From NCBI GenBank assembly GCA_964499935.1, contig CAZCMS010000001.1, positions 186,001-250,000 of the forward strand: a stretch of 64,000 nucleotides of DNA. The letters are read 5' to 3'. Position 1 is the first letter of the stretch, and each line of letters begins with the position of its first letter. This DNA is from CALBGR01 sp964499935. Lineage in GTDB: Bacteria; Patescibacteriota; Saccharimonadia; Saccharimonadales; UBA4665. Positions 25,952 through 34,071 of the stretch are shown piece after piece. The notes under the pieces are model-generated. The model did no database searches. It saw only the letters and a program-made list of their open reading frames with translations, and was not told the origin of the DNA. The translations under genes and the position numbers were made by a program.

Positions 25952-26029
25952 TCTTGTGTTATCAGCAGTGGCCACAACAGGACGATTCATGATTGATACA
26001 TATGACTTTATAACAAGAAAGAAGCGGAA

Positions 26030-26524
26030 ATGACAAAAGATAAGAAACAAGATACACCTACACCAGCAAAACAATCAAAAGTTGACGTACATGCATTAGA
26101 GCAGCAAATAGCTGATCTTACTGAAGCTTTGCAGCGTGAACGAGCTGACGCATCAAATATACGTCGACGTCATGAAGAGCAGATTGCAGGGCTTCGTACA
26201 AGCGTAAAAGTAAGTGTTGTTAAAGAGTTGCTGCCTGTTATAGACAATTTTGAGCGATCTCTGAAGCATATTCCAGAAAATCTCAAAGACGATGATTACA
26301 TCAAAGGTGTACAAGGTGTAGTTAAGCAATTTGAAAAAGTACTTGCTGACATGGGTGTCGAGAGAGTAGCAACAGTAGGGGCGGAGTTTAATCCGCATTA
26401 TCATGAAGCAGTTTCTATGGAAGAAGGCGACGGCGAAAAAGAGATCGTCAGCGAAGAATTGCAGTCAGGCTACAAAATTGGCGATGAAGTAATCCGCCAT
26501 GCGATGGTTCGAGTTAAGGGGTAG
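26030..26524 (+). CDS. grpE: Nucleotide exchange factor GrpE
   Basis: A 164-residue GrpE with a Lys/Thr-rich N-terminus, a long helix (about 22-75: LEQQIADLTEALQRERADA), the VVKELLPVIDNFERSL signature and the C-terminal beta-wing (GAEFNPHYHEAVSM, DEVIRHAMVRVKG). It acts as ADP/ATP exchange factor for DnaK. It lies 78 bp after hrcA without a clear separate promoter, so it is probably in the hrcA transcript. Confidence 0.97.
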   Translation: MTKDKKQDTPTPAKQSKVDVHALEQQIADLTEALQRERADASNIRRRHEEQIAGLRTSVKVSVVKELLPVIDNFERSLKHIPENLKDDDYIKGVQGVVKQFEKVLADMGVERVATVGAEFNPHYHEAVSMEEGDGEKEIVSEELQSGYKIGDEVIRHAMVRVKG

Positions 26525-26527
26525 CAT

Positions 26528-27034
26528 TTGTCGACTGTATCACAACTTTCGCCACTAGAGTTCTCTATGTATCCGTTGCCTCCTCTTCTTGAGCAGGGTT
26601 TTTTGCAAAGGGGCGAGATCAGTGAAGAGGACATACTTCAAGAGGGGTTTGATCCAGGTCGCGAAGGTGCACAACTCATTATAAAGGGTATAAAAGATGC
26701 AGCTCGTTTCTATTTTGGTGATGAGGTGAATCCTTTTTATGAGCCGACCCTACTTAACAGAGCGTTGTTTTACCTAGAGTGTGGAGTGGGGGAGTCTGAG
26801 GAAGTCATCAATGAAATCGCAAGAACACACCTACCTAGAGTGCCAGATGTAAATGAGATGGTGCGTTACGTTAATGTAGATGAAGAGGGGGCTGGACCAC
26901 AATATGTTTGGCTTAGGTGCAGTAGAGAGAAGGCATTAGATGAAGTAGAGGCCAACCGTGAGTACGTGAGAGGGCAGTTTGCTTTAGCAAAGTACATTCT
27001 AGAGTATTCATTATCTCAGGAAAAAAGTAGTTAG
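26528..27034 (+). CDS. Hypothetical protein between grpE and dnaK, 168 aa
   Basis: Translation probably starts at TTG 26528, 3 nt after the grpE stop, with AAGGGG (26516-26521) as ribosome binding site; ATG 26567 is the alternative. The product is acidic and helical (EEDILQEGFDPGREGAQLII, LLNRALFYLECGVGESEEV) with no membrane segment or recognised domain. The stop codon touches the dnaK CIRCE operator. It sits where other bacteria have no gene, between grpE and dnaK, so it is likely heat-induced and may be a chaperone-associated factor. Confidence 0.75.
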   Translation: MSTVSQLSPLEFSMYPLPPLLEQGFLQRGEISEEDILQEGFDPGREGAQLIIKGIKDAARFYFGDEVNPFYEPTLLNRALFYLECGVGESEEVINEIARTHLPRVPDVNEMVRYVNVDEEGAGPQYVWLRCSREKALDEVEANREYVRGQFALAKYILEYSLSQEKSS

Positions 27035-27068
27035 CACTCTTGACATGTGAGTGCTAATTTTTTATGCT
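27031..27068 (+). promoter_or_regulatory. Perfect CIRCE operator and dnaK promoter
   Basis: TTAGCACTC (27031-27039), 9-nt spacer, GAGTGCTAA (27049-27057): a consensus CIRCE. The spacer begins with TTGACA (27040-27045), a perfect -35, with TATGCT (27063-27068) 17 nt further as -10. HrcA binding would therefore cover the -35 directly. Confidence 0.95.
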
Positions 27069-27077
27069 AGAATAGTA

Positions 27078-27104
27078 TTAGCACTCTAGCTAACTATCTG
27101 CTAA
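27078..27104 (+). promoter_or_regulatory. Second, half-degenerate CIRCE in the dnaK leader
   Basis: A perfect left half TTAGCACTC (27078-27086), 9-nt spacer, then ATCTGCTAA (27096-27104), which matches the right half at 6 of 9. It lies at or just after the predicted dnaK transcript start and could give a second HrcA contact. Confidence 0.6.
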
Positions 27105-27127
27105 TTATTACGGAAAGGAACCAGAAT

Positions 27128-29053
27128 ATGGGAAAAATTATTGGAATCGACTTAGGAACGACAAATAGCGCAATGGCGGTAATGCAGTCAGGTAAGGCTG
27201 AGATTATTGCTAACTCAGAAGGCAACAGAACAACACCTTCGGTAGTTGCGGTTAATAAAAATGGAGAACGCCTTGTCGGACAAGTTGCACGACGTCAACA
27301 AGTAACTAATCCAAAGAATACTATTTATGAAGCTAAGCGACTCATTGGTCGTAACTTTAACGACAAAGAGGTGCAGCGTGACCTTAAGCTTATGGGGTAC
27401 GAAATCGTCAAGAGCGGTAACGCGACTAAGGTAAAGATGGGTGACAAAGAATACAGCCCCGAAGAAATCAGTGCAATGGTGCTTACGAAGCTCAAGACTG
27501 ACGCAGAGGCATTTACTGGTAGCCCGGTTACCGAGGCAGTTATTACCGTTCCTGCATATTTCGATGATTCACAGCGTCAGGCTACAAAAGACGCAGGTAA
27601 GATTGCAGGCCTTGAAGTAAAGCGAATTATTAATGAACCTACAGCAGCAGCACTAGCTTATGGCCTGGATAAGAAAAAAGCTGATGAAAAGATTGCTGTG
27701 TACGACCTTGGTGGTGGTACATTTGACGTATCTATCCTGGAGCTTGGCGACGGTGTTTTTGAGGTAAAGGCGACTAACGGTGATACTCATCTTGGTGGCG
27801 CAGACTTTGACCGCGTAATTATTAACTACTTTGCTGATGAGTTTAAAAAAGAACACGGCATCGACATCCGTGAAGATAATGCAGCAATGCAACGTCTCCG
27901 TGACGAAGCCGAAAAAGCGAAGATTGAACTTTCGACTGCACAGGAAATTGATGTAAACCTCCCATTCTTGACTGCTGATGCAGATGGCCCAAAGCACTTC
28001 GAGCATAAGCTTACCCGCGCCAAACTTGAGAGCTTGGTTGGCGAACTTATAGATAAGACAGCCGTCCCTTGCGAGAAGGCTCTCAAGGATGCGGGTATTA
28101 AGGCAAATGAAATCGATGCAGTTGTACTCGTTGGTGGTATGACACGAATGCCAGCGGTACAAGAGAAAGTGAAGAAGATTTTTAGTAAAGACCCGATGAA
28201 AGGCGTAAATCCTGATGAAGTTGTAGCAATTGGTGCAGCTATCCAAGGTGGCGTGTTGCAGGGTGATGTTAAGGACGTATTGCTTCTCGACGTAACTCCA
28301 TTGAGCCTCGGTATCGAGACAATGGGTGGCGTGATGACGAAGCTTATTGAGCGAAATACGACCATCCCTACCAGCAAATCTGAGGTATTCTCGACAGCTG
28401 CAGACAATCAGCCACAGGTAGAAATCCACGTTGGGCAGGGTGAGCGTGAAATGATCGAAGGCAACAAGAGTCTCGGACGATTTGTGCTCGACGGTATTGC
28501 GCCAGCACCACGTGGTGTTCCGCAGATCGAAGTAACATTTAATATCGATGCAAATGGTATCTTGAACGTAACCGCAAAAGATAAGGGTACGGGCAAAGAG
28601 CAGCATATTACTATCCAGGGCTCAGGCAGTTTAGATAAAGAAGAAGTTGAAAAAATGGCCAAAGACGCTGAAGCACATGCCGAAGAAGACAAGAAGAAAA
28701 AGGAAGCTGTAGAGGCTCGAAACCAGCTTGATAGCGCTGTGTATCAGGCGGAAAAACTCAAGAGCGAAAACGGCGACAAGATTTCTGACGAAGACAAGAA
28801 AACACTCGACGAAGCCGTAGAGGCTGCCAAGAAAGTAGTTGAAGATAAGGACGCCGACAAAGACAAGCTCGAAGCAGCAACCAAAGAACTGAACGACAAG
28901 CTTATGCCAATCGGCGCAAAGATGTACGAAGCGGCTAGTGCTGAAGAGGCAGAAAAATCTGACGATAAGACTGAAAAAGCGGACGAAAAAGATGGTCCTG
29001 TCGAAGGTGAAGTAGTCGACAAAGACGAAGACTCTAAGAAGAAAGACAAGTAA
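27128..29053 (+). CDS. dnaK: Chaperone DnaK (Hsp70)
   Basis: A 641-residue Hsp70 starting with IIGIDLGTTNSAMAVM. The ATPase domain (about 1-380) contains AVITVPAYFDDSQRQATKDA, IAVYDLGGGTFDVSIL and VVLVGGMTRMPAVQ. The DVTPLSLGIETMGG linker, the substrate-binding domain and an acidic Lys/Glu/Asp-rich tail follow, ending in KKKDK rather than the EEVD-like end. A Shine-Dalgarno AAAGGA (27114-27119) precedes the ATG, unlike the leaderless dnaJ. It is controlled by CIRCE. Confidence 0.99.
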   Translation: MGKIIGIDLGTTNSAMAVMQSGKAEIIANSEGNRTTPSVVAVNKNGERLVGQVARRQQVTNPKNTIYEAKRLIGRNFNDKEVQRDLKLMGYEIVKSGNATKVKMGDKEYSPEEISAMVLTKLKTDAEAFTGSPVTEAVITVPAYFDDSQRQATKDAGKIAGLEVKRIINEPTAAALAYGLDKKKADEKIAVYDLGGGTFDVSILELGDGVFEVKATNGDTHLGGADFDRVIINYFADEFKKEHGIDIREDNAAMQRLRDEAEKAKIELSTAQEIDVNLPFLTADADGPKHFEHKLTRAKLESLVGELIDKTAVPCEKALKDAGIKANEIDAVVLVGGMTRMPAVQEKVKKIFSKDPMKGVNPDEVVAIGAAIQGGVLQGDVKDVLLLDVTPLSLGIETMGGVMTKLIERNTTIPTSKSEVFSTAADNQPQVEIHVGQGEREMIEGNKSLGRFVLDGIAPAPRGVPQIEVTFNIDANGILNVTAKDKGTGKEQHITIQGSGSLDKEEVEKMAKDAEAHAEEDKKKKEAVEARNQLDSAVYQAEKLKSENGDKISDEDKKTLDEAVEAAKKVVEDKDADKDKLEAATKELNDKLMPIGAKMYEAASAEEAEKSDDKTEKADEKDGPVEGEVVDKDEDSKKKDK

Positions 29054-29367
29054 TGTCACAGCCAGTTGAACTGGTTTTAAGTTGCGGGAGTTGGCAGGAG
29101 GCGCAAGCGATTGCCGACTCTTTGCTTGAGCAAAAGCTGGTGGCATGTGTAGAGTTTTTTGAGACGAAGTCTAAGTATCATTGGCAAGGGAGTCTCGAAA
29201 CTGCAAATGAGGTTAAGATGCTGATGCATAGCGCAGCGCATCTGTTCGAAACAGTTGAGACGGAAATAAAAAAGCTCCATAGTTATGAAGCATTTGTGTT
29301 GCTGGCAATTCCTGTGTCACATATCTCCGCAGACGCCAGGAAGTGGCTTGAAGCAATCGTCGGCTAG
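29053..29367 (+). CDS. cutA: CutA1 family divalent cation tolerance protein
   Basis: A 104-residue protein with the CutA1 layout: IADSLLEQKLVACVEFF, the Y-x-W-x-G-x-[IVL]-E strand (KYHWQGSLETANEVKMLM) and the KKLHSYEAFVLLAIPV strand. Members form stable trimers resembling PII signalling proteins and have been linked to copper tolerance. The start codon overlaps the dnaK stop (TAATG), so it is translationally coupled to dnaK and should be heat-induced. Confidence 0.9.
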   Translation: MSQPVELVLSCGSWQEAQAIADSLLEQKLVACVEFFETKSKYHWQGSLETANEVKMLMHSAAHLFETVETEIKKLHSYEAFVLLAIPVSHISADARKWLEAIVG

Positions 29368-29391
29368 TGTAACTGCTATAGTGTAAGTAGT

Positions 29392-29772
29392 ATGTCTGAG
29401 TTTTCGTCACCTAAAGATGACCCATTTCGTTTTATCATTGCGAGTGTGGATGAGGCGTTAGATAAGTGCGCAGGCGGGCCTGATACTGACGTGCGCCAAT
29501 TGCCTAATTTTGGGTCTGTAACACTTTCGCGCAATCGTAATGAAGATACGCATACAATAGAAAATTTACTTCCTGTTGATGACGATGGTTTTCATAGGGT
29601 TTTTACATTCACTTTTGGCGGTGAACAGCCACAGCTCATAATGGGCGTCAAGCATCATACGCGCTTGGATGAAGAAGCACAAGTAATAGGTCAAACTCCG
29701 GTGACTCCAGGATCTTACTGGGAAAACACAGCACACGAGGTACTTAAAAAATACCTACAAGCTGAAAAATAA
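29392..29772 (+). CDS. Hypothetical protein, 126 aa
   Basis: ATG 29392 lies 9 nt after a TATAGT box (29377-29382), which suggests its own leaderless transcript as well as readthrough from dnaK-cutA. The product is soluble, acidic and probably alpha/beta, with strands around GSVTLSRN and HRVFTFTFGGEQPQLIMGVK. I do not recognise a family. It is enclosed between cutA and the CIRCE site of dnaJ. Confidence 0.75.
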   Translation: MSEFSSPKDDPFRFIIASVDEALDKCAGGPDTDVRQLPNFGSVTLSRNRNEDTHTIENLLPVDDDGFHRVFTFTFGGEQPQLIMGVKHHTRLDEEAQVIGQTPVTPGSYWENTAHEVLKKYLQAEK

Positions 29773-29787
29773 CCAAATATAAAGTAA

Positions 29788-29825
29788 TTAGCACTCTTGC
29801 ACTTTGAGTGCTAATTTTCTATACT
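29788..29825 (+). promoter_or_regulatory. Perfect CIRCE operator and dnaJ promoter
   Basis: TTAGCACTC (29788-29796), 9-nt spacer, GAGTGCTAA (29806-29814). The spacer begins with TTGCAC (29797-29802), which works as -35 with TATACT (29820-29825) after 17 nt. The dnaJ start codon follows 10 nt later. Confidence 0.93.
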
Positions 29826-29835
29826 AGATTATTAG

Positions 29836-30942
29836 ATGAGTAAACGAGATTATTACGAAGTTTTAGGTGTCAAAAAAGACGCGAGTGCAGATGAGCTAAA
29901 AAAGGCTTTTCGAAAAGCTGCTATTGAACATCATCCCGATCGTGGTGGTGACGAGGCGAAGTTTAAGGAAATTAACGAGGCCTACGAAGTACTTAAGGAT
30001 CCAAGTAAGCGTCAGCGATACGATCAATTTGGTCATGCGGGTGTTGGCGGTAACGGTGGTGCAGCAGGCGGTAATCCGTTTGCGGGATTTGGCGGACAAG
30101 GCCAGGAAATGCACTTTGACTTTGGCGACCTAGGGCTTGGAGATATATTCAACAGCTTCTTTAGTGGCGGTGGCCAGCAATCTGGGCAAACCCGCAAAGC
30201 GCGTGGCAACGACATTGAAACTCGTATAGAAATTAGTTTTGAACAAGCAGTATTTGGCACAGAAACAACACTTAATCTAACCCTTGAAGATACCTGTGAG
30301 CATTGTAAGGGTACAACGGCTGAGCCGGGGTATGATTTAAAGAAATGCGACACTTGTGGTGGTTCTGGGCAAGTTGTGACGCAAACTCGAACAATCTTTG
30401 GAAATATTCAACAAGCAAGCATTTGTCCAACCTGTAAAGGGAGTGGAAAGGTACCAGAAAAGATTTGTACAGTTTGTCACGGCAAAGGTACACAAAAGAA
30501 AAATCAAAAGATTGCATTAAAGATTCCTGCAGGCATTGACGATGGGGCAACTATTCGCCTGAGGGAGCATGGTGAAGCAATCGCAAATGGTCCAAAGGGT
30601 GATTTGTACGTTAACTTGCGCGTGAAGCCTCACAAGAAGTTTACTCGAGAAGGTGATCTTATCTTAAGCGAGGAACATATAGGCATGATCGACGCAACGC
30701 TAGGTGCCCAAATAGAGGTTGAAACAGTAGATGGCCCCGTAACTATGAAAGTTCCGGCTGGCACACAAAGTGGCACAGACTTTAAGTTATCTAATCACGG
30801 CGTGCCACATATGCGAGGTAATGTTCGAGGTGCGCATATCGTAACTATCATTGTTGATACGCCAACAAAGCTTAGCAAGAAGCAGAAAGAACTCCTCGAA
30901 GAGCTAAAAAGTACGACTGGTAAAAAACGCGGAATATTTTAA
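29836..30942 (+). CDS. dnaJ: Chaperone DnaJ (Hsp40)
   Basis: A 368-residue type I Hsp40. It has a J-domain (residues 1-70, with HPD in IEHHPDRGG), a Gly/Phe-rich linker (about 72-115), then four zinc-binding repeats. The first repeat is degenerate (CEHCKGTT); the others are CDTCGGSG, CPTCKGSG and CTVCHGKG. Two C-terminal beta domains follow. It stimulates the DnaK ATPase and delivers substrates. It has its own CIRCE/promoter. The predicted transcript start is only a few nucleotides before the ATG, so the mRNA is probably leaderless. Confidence 0.98.
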   Translation: MSKRDYYEVLGVKKDASADELKKAFRKAAIEHHPDRGGDEAKFKEINEAYEVLKDPSKRQRYDQFGHAGVGGNGGAAGGNPFAGFGGQGQEMHFDFGDLGLGDIFNSFFSGGGQQSGQTRKARGNDIETRIEISFEQAVFGTETTLNLTLEDTCEHCKGTTAEPGYDLKKCDTCGGSGQVVTQTRTIFGNIQQASICPTCKGSGKVPEKICTVCHGKGTQKKNQKIALKIPAGIDDGATIRLREHGEAIANGPKGDLYVNLRVKPHKKFTREGDLILSEEHIGMIDATLGAQIEVETVDGPVTMKVPAGTQSGTDFKLSNHGVPHMRGNVRGAHIVTIIVDTPTKLSKKQKELLEELKSTTGKKRGIF

Positions 30943-31021
30943 TCTGTTATCTCAGTCTTGCAAATGTGCTTACGTATTATTACGATAAAGGTCTGCATTT
31001 TTGTGGGGCAGAAACATTGAA

Positions 31022-31057
31022 TTAAGTTACTATTTGTGATATAATTAACTTAAGTTA
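31022..31057 (+). promoter_or_regulatory. Candidate promoter with inverted repeat (operator-like)
   Basis: TTAAGTTA (31022-31029) and its exact inverse TAACTTAA (31046-31053) bracket a TATAAT -10 (31040-31045); TTAAGTTA recurs directly at 31050-31057. A regulator bound here would block the promoter of the ATP-grasp gene at 31060. The repeats are short and A/T-rich, so chance cannot be excluded. Confidence 0.35.
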
Positions 31058-31059
31058 TT

Positions 31060-31980
31060 ATGAAAAAGAAAAAAATACTTATTTTATGTCGCCGAGATGA
31101 TCGGATGGAATATGATCGTCGAGTTACGATGCTTCGAGCAATGGAATCTATCGAATCAGAAGCTGAGTATAGTGGCGCAGACTACGAAGATTTATTATTT
31201 TCATATGATGGAGATACTCTAAAAGTTACTGATACCGTTAGTGGTACTGATGTCGCAGACTATGATGCAGTATTTCTTATAGGGTGGTTCAAAACAAAAG
31301 CACTTGATGACATTGCGCGGGCGGTTGCTCACTATGCGCGAGCCCATAATATCCCCTGCAATAATACCGAGGCATATGACGGTCGTTCTTTTACGAAGTT
31401 AAGTCAATGCGTTATTGCTGCGCTCAATGGCGTAGCAGTGACCCCATTTATTTTTGCGCTTGATCAAGACATATTGCTTGAAGCAGTTGAAGAATCATCT
31501 ATCAAATCACCGTATATCGCAAAGGCAATTGCAGCAAGCCGAGGGCAGGATAATCACTTAATTCAGAATCATGCGCAACTTGCTAACGCTATGCAGCAGC
31601 CAACAGACAAGCCAAGATATTTTATTCTACAGGATTACGTACCAAATGACGGCGACTATCGAATTTTAGTTATGGGCGGTGTAGTGCGATTAGTGATTCA
31701 TCGCAAATCGCAAGACGATTCACACCTTAATAATACCTCTCAGGGTGGTGCAGCAACGCTCGTGGATGTTGCGACGTTGCCTCAAAAGGTACTTGATGAT
31801 GCCGTAAAAATAGCTCAAATATTCAAGCGTGAGGTTACAGGCGTTGACATGATCATGCACAAAGAGACTGGCGAGTATTATTTCTTGGAGGCTAACAATA
31901 TGCCACAGCTTGCAACTGGCAGTTTTGTGCCTGAAAAAATGAAAGCTCTCGACGCGTACTTAACGAGTATTGCCAAGTAG
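31060..31980 (+). CDS. RimK/glutathione-synthetase-like ATP-grasp protein
   Basis: A 306-residue protein. An N-terminal Rossmann-like domain (about 1-100, ending near NIPCNNTEAYDGRSFTKLSQ) is followed by an ATP-grasp fold. Landmarks are the ATP-binding Lys in YIAKAIAASRGQDN, the FILQDYVPNDGDYRILVMGG strand pair, the acceptor-loop region around RKSQ/GGAA, and the metal ligands in YYFLEANNMPQL (E-x-N-x-x-P). Such enzymes ligate an acyl phosphate to an amine; the substrates are unknown. A second, distinct ATP-grasp gene follows at 32240. Confidence 0.85.
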   Translation: MKKKKILILCRRDDRMEYDRRVTMLRAMESIESEAEYSGADYEDLLFSYDGDTLKVTDTVSGTDVADYDAVFLIGWFKTKALDDIARAVAHYARAHNIPCNNTEAYDGRSFTKLSQCVIAALNGVAVTPFIFALDQDILLEAVEESSIKSPYIAKAIAASRGQDNHLIQNHAQLANAMQQPTDKPRYFILQDYVPNDGDYRILVMGGVVRLVIHRKSQDDSHLNNTSQGGAATLVDVATLPQKVLDDAVKIAQIFKREVTGVDMIMHKETGEYYFLEANNMPQLATGSFVPEKMKALDAYLTSIAK

Positions 31981-31982
31981 GC

Positions 31983-32100
31983 GCCTTTTCGTACATTTTT
32001 CACCGAAAAGGTCTCGCTCCTTGAGTCTTCCTAAAGGAATATTCAAAGACCGCTCACTCGGCTGAGGCAGCCTTTTCTTATGAACTATGTACGAAAAGGC
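31983..32100 (+). ncRNA. Candidate structured RNA or complex terminator
   Basis: A 118-nt intergenic segment closed by a perfect 14-bp inverted repeat (GCCTTTTCGTACAT 31983-31996 with ATGTACGAAAAGGC 32087-32100). Inside are smaller helices: GGTCT with AGACC, TTCC with GGAA, and GGCTG with CAGCC. It starts 3 nt after the upstream stop codon. The outer stem is not followed by a T-run, so it is not a simple terminator. It could be a processed 3' RNA, a riboregulator or a small palindromic repeat element. Confidence 0.4.
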
Positions 32101-32239
32101 ATAATCAGGTCTATGAGGGTGAATACATTGACTAAAAGAGTATTTCGTGTTAATATATCAACTGGTTTTATTATAAATCAAAAACGTTTTAGTTAAGATT
32201 GGTATTGCTTAAATACCCATAAAAAGATTAGATGTAACT

Positions 32240-33553
32240 ATGTCACGATTTGAACAAGCACAAGAACGAGACATGATCCTATTCGTAGGGTCTTACTTAA
32301 GTGAGCAGCAACAATCTCTCAAGCAACTAGGCAAAGATTTTGGAAAAGAGATCATCGCTTGCGTGCTTGTAAGTGCAACGGATCCAGAGGCGCGTAAGAA
32401 GCTGCCTAATGATCCAAAAATGGTCGTTATCGAAGTAGATTTTTCTTTATTTACAGCTGTCGACAAAGCATTACAGCCATACAAGCATCGCTTTTTGGCT
32501 GTCACTTGTCGTGCAGAAAAAAATGTTCCATTACTCCGTAAGGTAGTGCCACATGTTCCGCAGCTGACTACACCCACAGAAACATCACTTGAATGGACAA
32601 CCGACAAGATACGTATGCGTCAATTGCTGCGCAGTTATGATAAAGCAATTTCTCCTGATTTTTTGGTGGTCCACGATGCGTCGTCAGAAACTCTTGATCG
32701 TATCGAAAAACGCATTGGTTTTCCGCTTATTATTAAGCCATCGGGATTAGCTGCAAGCTTACTAGTGACATTATGTTTTCATAGGGAAGAACTGGAAGTA
32801 GCACTTAAGAATACGGTTCGGAAAATCGATCAGATTTATAAGAAAAAGAGCGGGCGTGGTGTGCCTCAGATTTTGGTCGAAGAATTTATGGAAGGATCCA
32901 TGTATTCAATCGATTCATACGTGAACCCTCGCGGTATCGTGTACCATGCGCCTCTTGTGCATGTGCGAACAGGTCGATCAGTCGGGTTTGACGATTTCTT
33001 CGGCTATTTGCGTATTACTCCTGTAAACATCAAACCTCACAAGGTTGAAGCAGCGCAAAAGGCAACAGAAAAAGCTATAGAAGCCTTAAATTTGCGTAGC
33101 ACAACATGTCATACCGAACTTATGAGAACTGAAGACGGCTGGAAGATTATCGAAATGGGACCACGCATCGGTGGTTTTAGGCCAGAAATGTACAATTTGT
33201 CATACGGCATCGATCATGTGGCTAACGATATGCTCATACGTATTCCCAAGATGCCAAACTTACCCAAGAAAAAACCCAAAGGCTACACGGCAGTAATGCA
33301 GATGTACGCCCACAACAAAGGCCGGCTTGCACGTTTAGAGGGAGTTAATAAAATACGTAAACTTGAATCATTTAAGCGCGTTAATATTAAAAAATCAGTA
33401 GGCGATATGTGTGACTTTGCACGCAATGGAGATGATCCTGTGCTTGATCTCGTATTATTCAATAAAGAACGTTCGAAATTATTGGCAGATATTCGCCGTA
33501 TCGAACAAACTGTACGTATCCACGTACGCCGTCCTGTGCGCAAAAAAGTATAA
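32240..33553 (+). CDS. ATP-grasp domain protein (carboxylase/ligase type)
   Basis: A 437-residue protein. Residues 1-120 form a preATP-grasp-like alpha/beta domain. The ATP-grasp core follows with PLIIKPSGLAASLLV (ATP-binding Lys), a linker rich in Lys/Gly, ILVEEFMEGSMYSIDSYV, and the metal site around CHTELMRTEDGWKIIEMGPRIGG. This arrangement is that of carbamoyl-phosphate-synthetase/BL00235-type ligases acting on small carboxylates or amino acids. The C-terminus (about 330-437) is very basic. The substrate is unknown. No nucleotide- or arginine-pathway genes are adjacent, so a dipeptide or cell-wall-related ligase is possible. Confidence 0.82.
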   Translation: MSRFEQAQERDMILFVGSYLSEQQQSLKQLGKDFGKEIIACVLVSATDPEARKKLPNDPKMVVIEVDFSLFTAVDKALQPYKHRFLAVTCRAEKNVPLLRKVVPHVPQLTTPTETSLEWTTDKIRMRQLLRSYDKAISPDFLVVHDASSETLDRIEKRIGFPLIIKPSGLAASLLVTLCFHREELEVALKNTVRKIDQIYKKKSGRGVPQILVEEFMEGSMYSIDSYVNPRGIVYHAPLVHVRTGRSVGFDDFFGYLRITPVNIKPHKVEAAQKATEKAIEALNLRSTTCHTELMRTEDGWKIIEMGPRIGGFRPEMYNLSYGIDHVANDMLIRIPKMPNLPKKKPKGYTAVMQMYAHNKGRLARLEGVNKIRKLESFKRVNIKKSVGDMCDFARNGDDPVLDLVLFNKERSKLLADIRRIEQTVRIHVRRPVRKKV

Positions 33554-33574
33554 AACACTTGATACAATAGGGTT

Positions 33575-34051
33575 ATGAAACGATCCGAGGTGGTGAAGTC
33601 TGTGCGATTTCAGAGGTTATATATTGGAGTAGGAGTGCTTCTATTAATCGGACTGGTTATTTTTGTTTTATTGATCTTTGCGACACGGGCAGAATCTCCA
33701 GCGCATCCAATGCTTACGGTATCGGGCAGGAGCTATAACCTTGAGCTCGCTGATACCGAAGCAAAGCGTATACAAGGACTTAGCGATCGAAAGAGTCTCG
33801 AAGAAAGTAACGCAATGCTATTTGTGTTCCAGAGTGCTTCGCAGCAATGTATGTGGATGAAAGATATGCGCTTCTCGATTGATATGGTGTGGCTTAATGA
33901 GAAGAAAGAGATAATTAAGATTGCGGATAATATCGCACCAGAGACATATCCAAAAACATTCTGCTCAGACAAGGCAAAATATGTGCTGGAATTTGCTGCG
34001 GGCGAAGCCGAAAAGGCGGACCTTGCAACAGGTCAGCGCCTAAAGTTTTAA
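33575..34051 (+). CDS. Membrane-anchored DUF192 protein
   Basis: A 158-residue protein with a basic N-terminus, one membrane segment (about 18-38) and an exported DUF192 domain (about 45-158). Family landmarks are EAKRIQGLSDRKSL, NAMLFVF, CMWMKDMRFSIDMVWL and YVLEFAAG. The function of the family is unknown. A TACAAT -10 box (33563-33568) ends 6 nt before the ATG, predicting a leaderless mRNA. Confidence 0.92.
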   Translation: MKRSEVVKSVRFQRLYIGVGVLLLIGLVIFVLLIFATRAESPAHPMLTVSGRSYNLELADTEAKRIQGLSDRKSLEESNAMLFVFQSASQQCMWMKDMRFSIDMVWLNEKKEIIKIADNIAPETYPKTFCSDKAKYVLEFAAGEAEKADLATGQRLKF

Positions 34052-34071
34052 GACGTGATATCATAAGCGTA

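Noticed and set aside
27653..28606. 317-codon minus-strand open frame inside dnaK
   Set aside because: Cys/Phe/His-rich shadow of the dnaK codons, with no promoter or ribosome binding site. dnaK is certain.
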